In this document: positions 43,036 through 52,416 of the stretch, one piece after another
How the letters are laid out: each line of letters opens with the position of its first letter
Numbering within the stretch: position 1 is the first letter of the stretch
Origin: Trichloromonas sp034002365
GTDB lineage: Bacteria; Desulfobacterota; Desulfuromonadia; Desulfuromonadales; Trichloromonadaceae
Length of the DNA: 64,000 bases
Direction: 5' to 3'
NCBI GenBank assembly: GCA_034002365.1
Contig: JAVFAR010000002.1
Location: 7,088 to 71,087 of the forward strand
Translations under genes and position numbers: made by a program
The notes under the pieces: model-generated
Seen by the model: only the letters and a program-made list of their open reading frames with translations
Databases searched by the model: none
Told to the model about the DNA's origin: nothing

Positions 43036-45966
43036 ATGACCGGATTTTCAAAAGGGATTGGACTGATTCTGCTGGCGGGCTGGTTTTTCGCGGGAAGCGC
43101 CCCGGCCTGGGCGGTCACGGCTCCGCGCTTCCAGTCCCTCGGCCAGATTCGCGATGCCTTTATCTCCCCGACCCGTCTTGCCGTCGATGAGCAGGGCAAT
43201 CTCTACGTCGCTGACGCCCGCAAAAAAACCGTCTTTAAATTCGACAAGTTCGGCGCCAAGAGCAAGGGGATTCAGGTCTTCAGCGAAGCGGAAGCTTCCG
43301 GCGGCGGCCTCGCCGTAAGCGGCGACGGCAAGCGCCTCTTTGTCGCGGAAAAGCAGTCGGTGGCGGTTCTCGACGGCGTCACCGGCGCGCGCCTCGGCTA
43401 TCTCGGCGGCCAGAACCGTTTCGCCCACGTCTACGACATCGCCATCGACGCCGGCGGCCACATCTTCGTTGCCGACGCCGAGCGGCTCACCATCGAGGCC
43501 TATCGCCCCGGCGGCCAGGACCCCCTTGTCCCCTACGTTTTCGACTACCAGTTCGGCGCCAAGGGGACCGCTCCCGGGCAGTTCATGGGCATTGCCGCCA
43601 TGGAAATCAACGTCGCCGCCGGCGAGGTCTATGTCGCCGACCCCAATTTTCACAAGCCCGAGGGGGCGAGTGCCATCCTCTCCTATCCCAAGGTGCAGGT
43701 CTTCGATCTCGCCGGAAATCTGAAAAAAATCAACGGCATTACCAATTTCATCCTGCTCGGGAGCAAGTCCTTCGGCAGCAAGGAGATGATCTATTTCGGC
43801 GGCATGACCTTCGACGGTCAGGGCCGGGGCTATTTTGCCGACAGCTATAACGGCCGCGTCAACGTCTTGAACGTGACGGGCGCCGATCCCCTGCGCATGT
43901 ATCTGTCCAGCTATGCCGTGGCGGGCTTCAGAACCGGGCAGCTCAGCGATCCCCGGGATCAGGTTTTCGATCCCCTGACCGGCCGCCTTTTCGTCCTTTG
44001 CGGCGACGGCCGGGTGGAAATTTTCGGCATCGACGGCGCCACAAATCCGGTGAACGCCAATGAAGCCCCGGAAGCGCCGTTGCCGGTCAGCCCCGTCGGC
44101 CGGGGAAAGGTTCCTTCGTTGACGCCGACGCTGAGCTGGCAAGAGACGGTCGATGCCGACGGCGACGAACTCACCTACCGGGTGAAGATCGGCGAAGAGG
44201 GAGCGGCGGCGGAATCCTTCGAAGATATCGCCGGGACGAGTTTTGTCCTGCCCCGGGAACTCCGCGAAAACGCGGCCTATGTCTGGTCGGTTCAGGCTTT
44301 TGACGGCGAAGCCGCCTCCGTCTGGTCCGATGCCCAGGCTTTTTTTGTCAATGCCGAGGAAGAAGCGCCCACCGCCCCGGAGCTGACGGCGCCGGACTCG
44401 GGGAGTGTGGCGGACGGTCTGACGGTCTTTTCCTGGCAGGCGGCCGCCGACCCCGATCCCTTCGAGACGTTGACCTACGTCCTGCAGGTGGCGGCCGACG
44501 AGAGTTTCGCCGTGCCGGTGCTGGAAGAACGCCTCGACGCCACCAGCCTGGCGCTGGGGGACTGTGCCGATTATTTCGAACTGGAGGACGGTCAGGACTA
44601 TTTCTGGCGGGTCAATGCCGTCGATTCCACCGGACTCGAATCCGCCCCCGGCGAGGCCCGGCCCTTCACCTACGATTCCACCATTCTCGCGGTGAGCGCC
44701 AACGTCGGCGGCGCCCGCGTCCATTTGGGCGGCAATCTGGGGTATCCCGGACAATTCCTGGGTGTTACCCCCCTCGAACTGCGGGACTTTCCCGCCGGCC
44801 CCTGCGCCCTGGTGGTGGAAAACCCCGGATTCGAACCGGCCGTTGCCGCCCTTGATGTTGAAGAGCGGCGCGGTGCCCAGGTCCGGGTCCAGCTTCTGCC
44901 CGCCCTGGTGCCGGACAAATTCACCGAGCGGGAGCCCCTGCGCGCCGGGACCGGGCAGCTGCGCACGGAAGGGGAAGCCGCCCCCTACTGGGCCGATTTC
45001 GATCACGACGGCGTGAGCGACCTGCTGGTCGGCACCGCCTCCGGGCAACTGCTTCTTTATCGCGGCCAGTCCGAGGACGGTTCCCGTTACGGCGAAAGGG
45101 ACGTCCTGCCCCTGGGGATGACCGTGCCGGGCGCGATGCCGGTGCTGGTCGACTGGGACAACGATCTGCGCAAGGATCTCCTCGTCGGCGCCGCCGACGG
45201 CACCCTGACGCTCTTTCTCAATCAGGGGAGCGAAAGCGCCCCGGTCTTCGCCGAGGGGATGTTGCTGACCGATGCGAACGGCGTCATCGACGTGGGGGAT
45301 AACGCCGCGCCGGTGGTCGCCGATTTCGACGGCGACGGCAACAAGGATCTGCTCGTCGGCAGCGCCGAGGGCCGACTTGTCCGTTATCGCAACGAGGGCC
45401 CCGATGCCGGTCCGCGTCTGGCGCCCGCCGAGTTTTCCCTCGAAGGCGTGAGCGATGCTCCGGTTGCCCCCTTCATGGTCGACTGGAACGGCGACGGCCG
45501 CCGCGATCTGCTGCTGGCCCAGGACGGCCGCTTCCTCGTTTTCCCCCGGCTGGAAAATGGCGGTTTTGCCCCCGCCGAAGCGGTTGACGTTGTCGGAAGG
45601 CTTGCCGGCGGCACGCCGCAGCGGATCTTTGCCGCCGATACCGACGGGAAAAAAGGCCAGGATATTTTCGTCGGCGGCGCCGACGGGGAAGTTCGCCTGC
45701 TGCAAGGCAACGCCAAACTGCTGGCTCCGGCCTTCATGCAGTTCATGCTGAAGAAAATGGACGATTTAGCCGAAGGGTTGGCTGACGACCGAAAAAAAGT
45801 GGCGGATGTGGTCGCGATCCGGTCGCAACTGGAGAAAAACAATCTCCGGGCCGCCAGTGAAAAGATGGAAGCCTTGTACAGAAACCTCGAACGCAACCAG
45901 GAAGTCGCGGCCCAGGTCGCGGAAGCGCGCGATCTGCTGCTGCTGGCCGAAGCCGCCGGGGAATGA
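43036..45966 (+). CDS. Secreted NHL/VCBS-repeat beta-propeller protein
   Basis: A 976-residue exported protein with a signal peptide (LILLAGWFFAGSAPAWA, cleavage near 27). Residues 40-335 hold NHL-type repeats (SPTRLAVDEQGNLYVADARKK, VYDIAIDAGGHIFVADAERL). Residues 340-560 resemble two Ig/FnIII-like modules (PVSPVGRGKVPSLTPTLSWQ). A PEGA-like stretch (VSANVGGARVHLGG) comes next, and residues 640-890 carry FG-GAP/VCBS repeats (DFDGDGNKDLLVGSAEGRL, DWNGDGRRDLLLAQDG), probable calcium sites. A helical tail follows. No heme motif. It opens the sigma-54 operon ahead of the cytochromes, suggesting an outer-surface or periplasmic scaffold for them; that role is inferred. Confidence 0.8.
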   Translation: MTGFSKGIGLILLAGWFFAGSAPAWAVTAPRFQSLGQIRDAFISPTRLAVDEQGNLYVADARKKTVFKFDKFGAKSKGIQVFSEAEASGGGLAVSGDGKRLFVAEKQSVAVLDGVTGARLGYLGGQNRFAHVYDIAIDAGGHIFVADAERLTIEAYRPGGQDPLVPYVFDYQFGAKGTAPGQFMGIAAMEINVAAGEVYVADPNFHKPEGASAILSYPKVQVFDLAGNLKKINGITNFILLGSKSFGSKEMIYFGGMTFDGQGRGYFADSYNGRVNVLNVTGADPLRMYLSSYAVAGFRTGQLSDPRDQVFDPLTGRLFVLCGDGRVEIFGIDGATNPVNANEAPEAPLPVSPVGRGKVPSLTPTLSWQETVDADGDELTYRVKIGEEGAAAESFEDIAGTSFVLPRELRENAAYVWSVQAFDGEAASVWSDAQAFFVNAEEEAPTAPELTAPDSGSVADGLTVFSWQAAADPDPFETLTYVLQVAADESFAVPVLEERLDATSLALGDCADYFELEDGQDYFWRVNAVDSTGLESAPGEARPFTYDSTILAVSANVGGARVHLGGNLGYPGQFLGVTPLELRDFPAGPCALVVENPGFEPAVAALDVEERRGAQVRVQLLPALVPDKFTEREPLRAGTGQLRTEGEAAPYWADFDHDGVSDLLVGTASGQLLLYRGQSEDGSRYGERDVLPLGMTVPGAMPVLVDWDNDLRKDLLVGAADGTLTLFLNQGSESAPVFAEGMLLTDANGVIDVGDNAAPVVADFDGDGNKDLLVGSAEGRLVRYRNEGPDAGPRLAPAEFSLEGVSDAPVAPFMVDWNGDGRRDLLLAQDGRFLVFPRLENGGFAPAEAVDVVGRLAGGTPQRIFAADTDGKKGQDIFVGGADGEVRLLQGNAKLLAPAFMQFMLKKMDDLAEGLADDRKKVADVVAIRSQLEKNNLRAASEKMEALYRNLERNQEVAAQVAEARDLLLLAEAAGE

Positions 45967-45993
45967 CGGTTTCAGGGTAACGGAGATGGAGAA

Positions 45994-46764
45994 ATGAAGA
46001 AAATAACGAGTGGATTGATTGGCGTTCTGGCTCTGATGCTTGTGGCAAGCGGCGCGGCCGAGGCGACGCGCGGGCCGCAGGGGGTCACAAAGGGTATCCA
46101 TAACCTGTCGACCAGCCAGGAGTTTTTCGCCTATAAATCGGACAACGAGGACCAGGTATGTGTTTTTTGTCACACCCCGCATGGCGGCACCCTCGATGGT
46201 CCTCTCTGGAACCGGGAAAGCCCGACAACCAGCTACACGCATTATAACAGTGCTAGTCTTTCCAATTATCTTCAAGGGTTGGGCGCCACACGGGCCGTTG
46301 AAAAAGAGTCGCTGCTCTGCCTCAGTTGTCATGACGGCAGCATTTCCATCAACACCCTGATGAATTACAGCAACACGACACCCAGTCCAACACATTTTGG
46401 TGGGCTAGATGTCTCTATCCAGGTGATGTTCAGCGATGATCCTGGCCCTCTGATTGGGGCTTCCCGGGAGAATCTCACGGCGAATGGCGATCTTTCCGAC
46501 GATCATCCGATTTCCTTTAAATACGGCGAAGTCTTTGGCCAAAAACAGAACGAATTCAAGGACGTGCCCACCGCCGAGGGAGCCGGGATCCGATTCTTCG
46601 GCGGCGCCGACAAACGGGTCGAGTGCTCTTCCTGTCACGATCCCCATGTCATGTACGATTCTTATTACGATGGCGGAAACGCTCAGGCCGACGAGAGCTA
46701 CCGACCTTTTCTCATTACTTCAAACGCAGGTAGCGCCATGTGCTTGGCCTGCCATACCAAGTAG
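45994..46764 (+). CDS. Periplasmic tetraheme-type c cytochrome
   Basis: A 256-residue cytochrome with signal peptide MKKITSGLIGVLALMLVASGAAEA. I count four CXXCH motifs: CVFCH (with TPHGG), CLSCH (DGSIS), CSSCH (DPHV) and CLACH at the C-terminus. Spacing is wide, with many His (GGLDVS, DDHPISFKYG) as possible distal ligands. The style (CXXCHTPH, CXXCHDPHV) is that of cytochrome domains common in Geobacter relatives. It follows the NHL/VCBS gene by 27 bases. A role in carrying electrons between inner-membrane donors and the large cytochrome encoded next is suggested by position only. Confidence 0.88.
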   Translation: MKKITSGLIGVLALMLVASGAAEATRGPQGVTKGIHNLSTSQEFFAYKSDNEDQVCVFCHTPHGGTLDGPLWNRESPTTSYTHYNSASLSNYLQGLGATRAVEKESLLCLSCHDGSISINTLMNYSNTTPSPTHFGGLDVSIQVMFSDDPGPLIGASRENLTANGDLSDDHPISFKYGEVFGQKQNEFKDVPTAEGAGIRFFGGADKRVECSSCHDPHVMYDSYYDGGNAQADESYRPFLITSNAGSAMCLACHTK

Positions 46765-46822
46765 GTTTCTGGCGATGGGCGCCCCGCGTTTTAAGCCGGC
46801 CCACCGTGGGTAGGAGTACATT

Positions 46823-49800
46823 ATGAGGCTGAAAACGACATTGATCCTGCCGATTGTCCTGTTCCTTCTGGGAGCGGGAACATTTGCGGAGGCGGCCAGG
46901 CCGGTGCATTGGTTCGACTGCAACAACTGTCACAAGGCGGGGCAGTCCACCACCAGTCTGGGAGGGAACAACGTCTGTCTTCAGTGTCACAAGGACAGTC
47001 ATGCCGGTACGGTTTTCGTCGACGGTGAAACCTATCAGCCCAACGGAATTTTTTCCACCAACGACGCCAGCGACGCCATGGGCGAGGCAACCAAGGTCCT
47101 TGGCACGGCGCCGACCGAGCAGACCTCTCACTACTGGGCCTCCCCCAAGGATGTTGTCCCCGCCGCCGGGGCCTTGGCCCCTTCCGCCGCCCTCTATCGT
47201 TCCCGCTACGGGATTTCCAACGGTAAGGTCACCTGCACCCGCTGTCACGATCCGCATAAGCCGAAGGATGAGGTAAACCCCGAGGCAGGCACCAACAAGT
47301 TGCTGCGTCTGAGCGATCCCAACGGCATGTGTCTCGATTGCCACCGGCCCTGGAACGTTTCCAACGAAGCGGGCACCCACGGCCTTTCCACCCATCCCCT
47401 GGTCAAGGACTATCCGGCTTTTGTTCTGGCCAATGCCGAGAAGTACAAGCCGGTGACCGGATACAATGCCGTAACTCTGGTGCTGCCGACCAATGTCGGA
47501 AGCGGCACTGTTCGGATGGTCTACAACAGCGTCTCTGCCGCCGGAGCCGGTTCCGCTCCCCTGAATGTCTCCTGTGCTTCCTGCCACGGCGTGCATTTCA
47601 CCGATTCGGACGCCGCCACGGTCGACGGCATGGGGGAGACCCTCAATCCCGGCGACGGCAAGCTGCTCTTGGCCGACGGACCCCGGCGTACCGATGATGT
47701 TCCGGAGACGCAGGGACAGTTGCGTTCCAATCTCTGCCAGGCCTGCCATGTCTACAAGAAACACGGCGACGTCAACGGTAACGATCGGGGAATGTTCGCC
47801 GGCTGTCTCGACTGCCATAGCGGCCACGTTTACCATGCCACCAATCCTAACTACTTCGTCTTGCGCAAGAGCGTCAGTGACGTTTTTATCCCCAAACAGG
47901 GTGCTGACGGCAGCGCGGCCGGACTGGAATTCACCACCCTCACGGCGGACTGGGCCAATGCCTCCAATACCGGCTACTGCCAGGGCTGCCATACGTTGAC
48001 CTTCCCCCACAACGGCAAGATCTCCGGTTCCTACGGCAAGGCCGGGTGCGTCAACTGCCATTTCCACAACAACGAAACCGGCTCCTTTGTCGCCGACTGC
48101 AGCGCCTGTCACGGTTTTCCGCCCACCCTGAACGCCGAGGGGACCGGCACCCTGGGCGGCTATGCCGTCGACATCGACAATAATCGCAGCTACAAGTACA
48201 CCGATATCCAGGAATTCGTTGAGCGCGCCGAGTTCAAGGATGAAACGCTAACCCCGCACAAACGCCATGCCGGGGGCGGCGCCGATTACGGTTTCGGTTG
48301 CGATAACTGTCATGCCCAGGCCTTCAGCGGGGCAACCCCTACCCACCTGGATGGGAATTTCCAAAGCGTTGACTTCGGCACCTTGGCTTCCGCAGGTAGC
48401 TACGATACCGCCGGCGCCGGGGCCTGCGCCAGCGTCTATTGCCACAGCAACGGCAATGCGGCCGATCCGGCCTATGCTTCCGTGACCTGGCAGGGAACCG
48501 CCGGCAGCATCACCGGCTGCACCGCCTGTCACGGCAATGACGCGACGACCATGAACGCCGTCAACAAGAAGAACTCCGCCAGCCACCAGAAACACCTTGG
48601 CGCCGGCGGCGGGATGGGTAAGAGTTACGCCTGTAACGTCTGTCACGTCGCCACCGCCGAAAGCGCCACCTCTCTGGTGGCCGCTTCCAAGGCGGTCGGC
48701 GGGGTCCACGTCAACGGCCAGGGGGATGTCGATTTCATCAGCAGCGGCGGCGTCCTCTACAACGCCCTTTCCGCCGGCGAGTTCAGCGCCGCCGACAATA
48801 CCTGTTCAAGCGTCTACTGCCACAGCGACGGCAAGGGCCACTACGCGACGCCCGACTGGGATGACGCCGCTTCCGGCGCCTGCGGCACCTGCCACGGCAT
48901 CACCCCGGACAGCGGCTCCCATGCCGCCCATATCAGCGCCACCGGCGCCAATATCGGCTGCGCCAGCTGTCACGGCACGGGAGCCAATACCGGCGCCCAT
49001 GCCGGTCACGTCAACGGCGCCATCGATTATCTGGCATTCGCCGATTCATGTAATGACTGCCATACCATCGAGACCGGCGACGTTGCCCTGGTCTGGGGTA
49101 ATCAGGCGACCGCGACCTGCGACGCCTGTCATGGCGGAGCGTCCGCCACCAGCTACGTCGATGCTTCCAGCGTGACGCGCACGGCTCCGACCAAAGACGC
49201 CTACGCCGGCGCCGGTCACGGCAAGGTTAAGATGAACAGCGTCGCCGTTGCCTGTACCGGTTGCCACAGCACCGCCACCGATCTCGCCCACATGGGCGCG
49301 GGAGACACCAACCGGCTGGCGACGGTCAACGGCCAGACCTACGCCACCGCCACTCCCAACGCCTTCTGCGGCGCCTGCCATGACGGCGGCAGCGGCAACG
49401 AAAAGGGACATTACGCAACCGGAGAAGGACATGCCAGCACCGACGGCACCCGTTGTAATGCCTGCCACGATCCCCACGGCTTCACCGGCTATGACGCCAT
49501 GATCAAAGACAGCATCGACGGACGTGCCGTGGCGACATTCGCCGACCGGACCAGTCGCGCCGCCTATGCCAATGCGACCTTCAACGGCGTCTGCCAGGTG
49601 TGTCACGTCAACGGCGAAGTCAATCACTTCAACCGCGCCACGAACAACATCCTGCATGGGTCCAACCGCCCCTGCCTTGATTGCCACAGCCACTCGGCGG
49701 AGGCCGCCTTCGAAGTGACCTGTTACAGCTGCCACGGCGGCGCGAGCACCGGATCGACCAGCGGCAACAAGAACTTCTGGCCCGACGGCGTGAGGGTTCA

Positions 49801-51703
49801 TGCCGCCAACCAATCCGGTGAGCATGAGGTGCATGTGCTCAAGATCGCCGAGCGTATCAACGCTCAATGGACCAGTGTCGACGCTCTGCTCAATGGAGCG
49901 ACAAGCGCCCAGCAGAAGCAGATCTGCGAATACTGCCACGCGGCGGTCAATAACGACGACGACCATGTCAGTGAAACCACAGCCGACGTTTTCGCGACGA
50001 CGGTGGCCGGTCAGCCTGTCCGTTTCGCCAAGAAGATCTGGGACGCTTCCGCCGATTCCGGCGCGACTTATAATGCCGGGTCGTGCAGCACCGTGGCCTG
50101 CCACAACAACAAGACGACCGCTGAAGCGTATAAGTGGTACGCGGGGGGCTCGACGGCTTGTGTCATGTGCCACAATGGCGATGCGGCGCGTCCAACATCC
50201 GGTTCTCATGTTACCCATCTGGCCGGCAGCGTTTATTTCGCCGAAGGGCGCGTCGGTTGTCCCGATTGCCATAGTAATACCTTGGTCACGACTTGGACCG
50301 GCAAGGTACCGCCATCGGATGGTCACATCAACGGTGTTGCCGATGTCGTGGGCAGCCGCAACCTGACCTACACCGGCACTTATCCGGCGGTCAAGGGAAC
50401 CTGCGGCACCAATTCCTGTCATAACGACGGCAAGGGTGGTGCCCCGGCTTCGGGAGAATATGTCTGGGCGACGACGAACTTGGCCAGTTGTTCTACCTGT
50501 CACCCGAATTCGGGCGAAGGCCATGCGACACACTATGGCTCCGAGGGAACGATTGTTAAATCCGGTTTCTTCGGGATGTGTGAAAAGTGTCATACCAATT
50601 GGATGTCAGGAAACGATCACTTTAACGGAACGGTGAACCTCCCTGCGAACATGGCCTACAACGGCGGGATCACGGTGGGCGATGCCGGCTTCGGCACCTG
50701 CACCACCACCATCTGTCATCAGAACGGCAAGGGAGTAGCGGTGGAAACCCCGATGTGGAACCGCACGCCGTCGTCGGCCGACGACTGCACCCTCTGTCAT
50801 GACGCCCGCCCGTCCACCGGGTCGCATCTCCAGCATGTGGCTGTCGGCACGACCTCTTACGGTCAGACCGGAAACAGTTCCACCTCAACGGCTTACGACT
50901 TCAAGTGCGGCGAATGTCACGGCAACACCCTGGCCAGCCACATCAACGGCTCGGCCAGCTTCGGCGCCGTCGGCTGGCAGTCCGCCGGCAAGACCTGCAA
51001 CGCCAGCTACTGCCACAGCAATGGCGCGGCGACGCCGGTCTACAAGGCCAGCCCGGCCTGGGGCACCGGTTTCAGCGGCGATCCCTGCGCCGGCTGCCAC
51101 GGCAACTCGCCGGATACCCAGGCGCACGCCGCCCATGTCGTGGCTATTCACTGGGATTCTGACGTTTCCAAAAACCGCAGCGGCGTCTATACCGGTACCA
51201 CCGGTCTGCAAGGGGCGGCGAACACCGGCGCGAGTGCTCACGGCAAGGTGGACACATCCACCACCATTAACTGTAATATTTGCCACAACGATACCGTGGA
51301 TCGCTGGCGCAACCGCCGGAACACCGCCTGCGTCGGCTGTCACGGCAGCGACAACACCGGTGTCGACGATGCGGTGATCAAGGACAAGAGCAAGCACGTC
51401 AACGGCGCCGCCGATGTCAAGCTGCTGCCCATCGCGATGAAGACCCGGGCTCAGATCCGCAACGACATCGCCACGGTACCCGAACTCGATGTGACCTGGG
51501 AGCGCTTCGACGCCCCCGGCGGCATCCTCGGCCTCTTCTACAAGGGCGCCGACGACCACGACCGGGCGCGGACGATCTTCAACACCGCGACCATGTACGA
51601 CGGCACGACCCAGACCTGTACGAACATTTCCTGCCACAACGGCAACCCGGTGAAGTGGTCCGACAGCCTCAGTTGCGACGGCTGCCATACCCAGTTGCCG
51701 TAA
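46823..51703 (+). CDS. Giant multiheme c-type cytochrome with 41 candidate heme motifs
   Basis: A 1626-residue exported cytochrome (signal MRLKTTLILPIVLFLLGAGTFAEA). I count 34 CXXCH motifs and seven CX4CH motifs (CASVYCH, CSSVYCH, CSTVACH, CGTNSCH, CTTTICH, CNASYCH, CTNISCH). Each CX4CH is followed within 20-60 residues by CXXCH, the paired C4xC/C2xC unit described for Geobacter. The sequence is rich in Ala, Gly, Ser and Thr without a hydrophobic anchor near the end, so it is probably secreted or peripheral. Functional heme number must be measured. Such large proteins serve extracellular electron transfer in related species. It is the third gene of the sigma-54 operon. Confidence 0.92.
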   Translation: MRLKTTLILPIVLFLLGAGTFAEAARPVHWFDCNNCHKAGQSTTSLGGNNVCLQCHKDSHAGTVFVDGETYQPNGIFSTNDASDAMGEATKVLGTAPTEQTSHYWASPKDVVPAAGALAPSAALYRSRYGISNGKVTCTRCHDPHKPKDEVNPEAGTNKLLRLSDPNGMCLDCHRPWNVSNEAGTHGLSTHPLVKDYPAFVLANAEKYKPVTGYNAVTLVLPTNVGSGTVRMVYNSVSAAGAGSAPLNVSCASCHGVHFTDSDAATVDGMGETLNPGDGKLLLADGPRRTDDVPETQGQLRSNLCQACHVYKKHGDVNGNDRGMFAGCLDCHSGHVYHATNPNYFVLRKSVSDVFIPKQGADGSAAGLEFTTLTADWANASNTGYCQGCHTLTFPHNGKISGSYGKAGCVNCHFHNNETGSFVADCSACHGFPPTLNAEGTGTLGGYAVDIDNNRSYKYTDIQEFVERAEFKDETLTPHKRHAGGGADYGFGCDNCHAQAFSGATPTHLDGNFQSVDFGTLASAGSYDTAGAGACASVYCHSNGNAADPAYASVTWQGTAGSITGCTACHGNDATTMNAVNKKNSASHQKHLGAGGGMGKSYACNVCHVATAESATSLVAASKAVGGVHVNGQGDVDFISSGGVLYNALSAGEFSAADNTCSSVYCHSDGKGHYATPDWDDAASGACGTCHGITPDSGSHAAHISATGANIGCASCHGTGANTGAHAGHVNGAIDYLAFADSCNDCHTIETGDVALVWGNQATATCDACHGGASATSYVDASSVTRTAPTKDAYAGAGHGKVKMNSVAVACTGCHSTATDLAHMGAGDTNRLATVNGQTYATATPNAFCGACHDGGSGNEKGHYATGEGHASTDGTRCNACHDPHGFTGYDAMIKDSIDGRAVATFADRTSRAAYANATFNGVCQVCHVNGEVNHFNRATNNILHGSNRPCLDCHSHSAEAAFEVTCYSCHGGASTGSTSGNKNFWPDGVRVHAANQSGEHEVHVLKIAERINAQWTSVDALLNGATSAQQKQICEYCHAAVNNDDDHVSETTADVFATTVAGQPVRFAKKIWDASADSGATYNAGSCSTVACHNNKTTAEAYKWYAGGSTACVMCHNGDAARPTSGSHVTHLAGSVYFAEGRVGCPDCHSNTLVTTWTGKVPPSDGHINGVADVVGSRNLTYTGTYPAVKGTCGTNSCHNDGKGGAPASGEYVWATTNLASCSTCHPNSGEGHATHYGSEGTIVKSGFFGMCEKCHTNWMSGNDHFNGTVNLPANMAYNGGITVGDAGFGTCTTTICHQNGKGVAVETPMWNRTPSSADDCTLCHDARPSTGSHLQHVAVGTTSYGQTGNSSTSTAYDFKCGECHGNTLASHINGSASFGAVGWQSAGKTCNASYCHSNGAATPVYKASPAWGTGFSGDPCAGCHGNSPDTQAHAAHVVAIHWDSDVSKNRSGVYTGTTGLQGAANTGASAHGKVDTSTTINCNICHNDTVDRWRNRRNTACVGCHGSDNTGVDDAVIKDKSKHVNGAADVKLLPIAMKTRAQIRNDIATVPELDVTWERFDAPGGILGLFYKGADDHDRARTIFNTATMYDGTTQTCTNISCHNGNPVKWSDSLSCDGCHTQLP

Positions 51704-51743
51704 GGGGAGAGATAAGGATCAACAACGGATAAGGGAGGTGAAG

Positions 51744-51800
51744 ATGAAGAGGTACAGCAAACCGAAAGTGGTGGGAAGCGGCAGCGTCCACCCCTGCTGA
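51744..51800 (+). CDS. 18-residue peptide gene at the end of the cytochrome operon
   Basis: MKRYSKPKVVGSGSVHPC is encoded 40 bases after the giant cytochrome. It has a near-ideal ribosome binding site (GGGAGGTG, ATG at 51744) and is followed eight bases later by a strong hairpin. There is no signal peptide or hydrophobic stretch; the C-terminal HPC and the GSGSVHPC segment stand out. Short peptides with a terminal Cys are precursors of modified natural products in some Geobacter radical SAM systems, but no maturase is present within the window. Too short to judge by homology, so translation is inferred from the ribosome binding site. Confidence 0.55.
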   Translation: MKRYSKPKVVGSGSVHPC

Positions 51801-51807
51801 GAGCGAA

Positions 51808-51846
51808 AAGCCAAAGGGCCGGGGAATTTCCCCGGCCCTTTGGCTT
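51808..51846 (+). terminator. Hairpin terminator of the cytochrome operon
   Basis: AAGCCAAAGGGCCGGGG pairs perfectly with CCCCGGCCCTTTGGCTT (17 bases, small AT-rich loop). The T tract is weak (TTGG). Confidence 0.75.
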
Positions 51847-51891
51847 GGTATGAATGGCCTGCGGTGGCGAAGTGCGAAAGTGCCGGACGTT

Positions 51892-51920
51892 TTGACGTTA
51901 GGGCGTTAAGGTGCTATGGT
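51892..51920 (+). promoter_or_regulatory. Sigma-70 promoter of the relBE-like pair
   Basis: TTGACG (51892-51897), a 17-base spacer and TATGGT (51915-51920), 18 bases before the antitoxin ATG. GACGTT, GACGTT and GGCGTT repeats in and around the spacer could be antitoxin binding sites. Confidence 0.6.
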
Positions 51921-51938
51921 TTGAAAAAGGAGATTGCC

Positions 51939-52172
51939 ATGGAAAATCAAGCCAAGCGCTCAACGATCTATTTCGACGCCGATCTGCATCGTGCTCTGCG
52001 CATGAAATCGGCGGCTGTCGGCCGCTCCATTTCCACAATCGTCAACGAGGCGGTGCGCCGGGCCTTGCGCGAGGATCAGGAGGATCTGGCCGCTTTCGAG
52101 GCGCGGGCCGCCGAGGAAACCCTCAGTTACGAAGAACTTCTCGAAGATCTCAAGGCCCATGGCAAGCTATAG
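51939..52172 (+). CDS. Ribbon-helix-helix antitoxin (RelB/CopG-like)
   Basis: A 77-residue antitoxin. RSTIYFDADLHRALRMKSAAVGRSISTIVNEAVRRAL is the ribbon-helix-helix DNA-binding region. The acidic C-terminus (EDLAAFEARAAEETLSYEELLEDL) would wrap the toxin and be the degradation-prone part. The start at 51939 has AAAGGAG upstream; an in-frame start 33 codons earlier lies before the promoter and is not used. The stop overlaps the toxin start by 14 bases. It should repress its own promoter. Distinguishing RelB from other RHH antitoxins is not possible from sequence alone. Confidence 0.8.
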   Translation: MENQAKRSTIYFDADLHRALRMKSAAVGRSISTIVNEAVRRALREDQEDLAAFEARAAEETLSYEELLEDLKAHGKL

Positions 52173-52416
52173 GCTGGTCTTCAAAACGTCCGTCGCCAAG
52201 GATCTGCGGGCCATCCCCGCCGCCGATGTCGCCCGCATCCTTCAGTGCGTGGGGGCTCTGGCGGAAAATCCCCATTCCCCCGCCGGCGAGAAGCTCTCCG
52301 GCCAAGAGCGCTATCGCCTCCGTCAGGGCCGTTACCGCATCCTCTATGAAATCCATGATGATGAACTCGTGGTTGTGGTGGTGAAGGCCGGCCGCCGGCG
52401 GGACGTTTATCGTTAA
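52159..52416 (+). CDS. RelE/ParE-family toxin
   Basis: An 85-residue small basic protein. The pattern YRLVFKTSVAKDLRAIPA, then GEKLSGQERYRLRQGRYRILYEIHDDELVVVVVKAGRRRDVYR, matches RelE toxins. Its Arg and Tyr/His residues (RYRLRQGRYRILYE and HDD...RRRDVYR) would be the ones contacting mRNA in a ribosome-dependent RNase. It overlaps the antitoxin by 14 bases and its TAA is shared with the TAA of the convergent lipoprotein gene. The ParE alternative (gyrase poison) is less likely but not excluded. Confidence 0.85.
   Translation: MASYRLVFKTSVAKDLRAIPAADVARILQCVGALAENPHSPAGEKLSGQERYRLRQGRYRILYEIHDDELVVVVVKAGRRRDVYR

Noticed and set aside
43048..45705. Minus-strand open frame of 885 codons opposite the NHL/VCBS gene
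   Set aside because: Low-complexity Gly/Ala/Asp-rich translation; the plus strand has a signal peptide, repeats and a promoter.
46715..50593. Two long minus-strand frames opposite the giant cytochrome
   Set aside because: Produced by the repeated, GC-rich cytochrome modules; no start signal.
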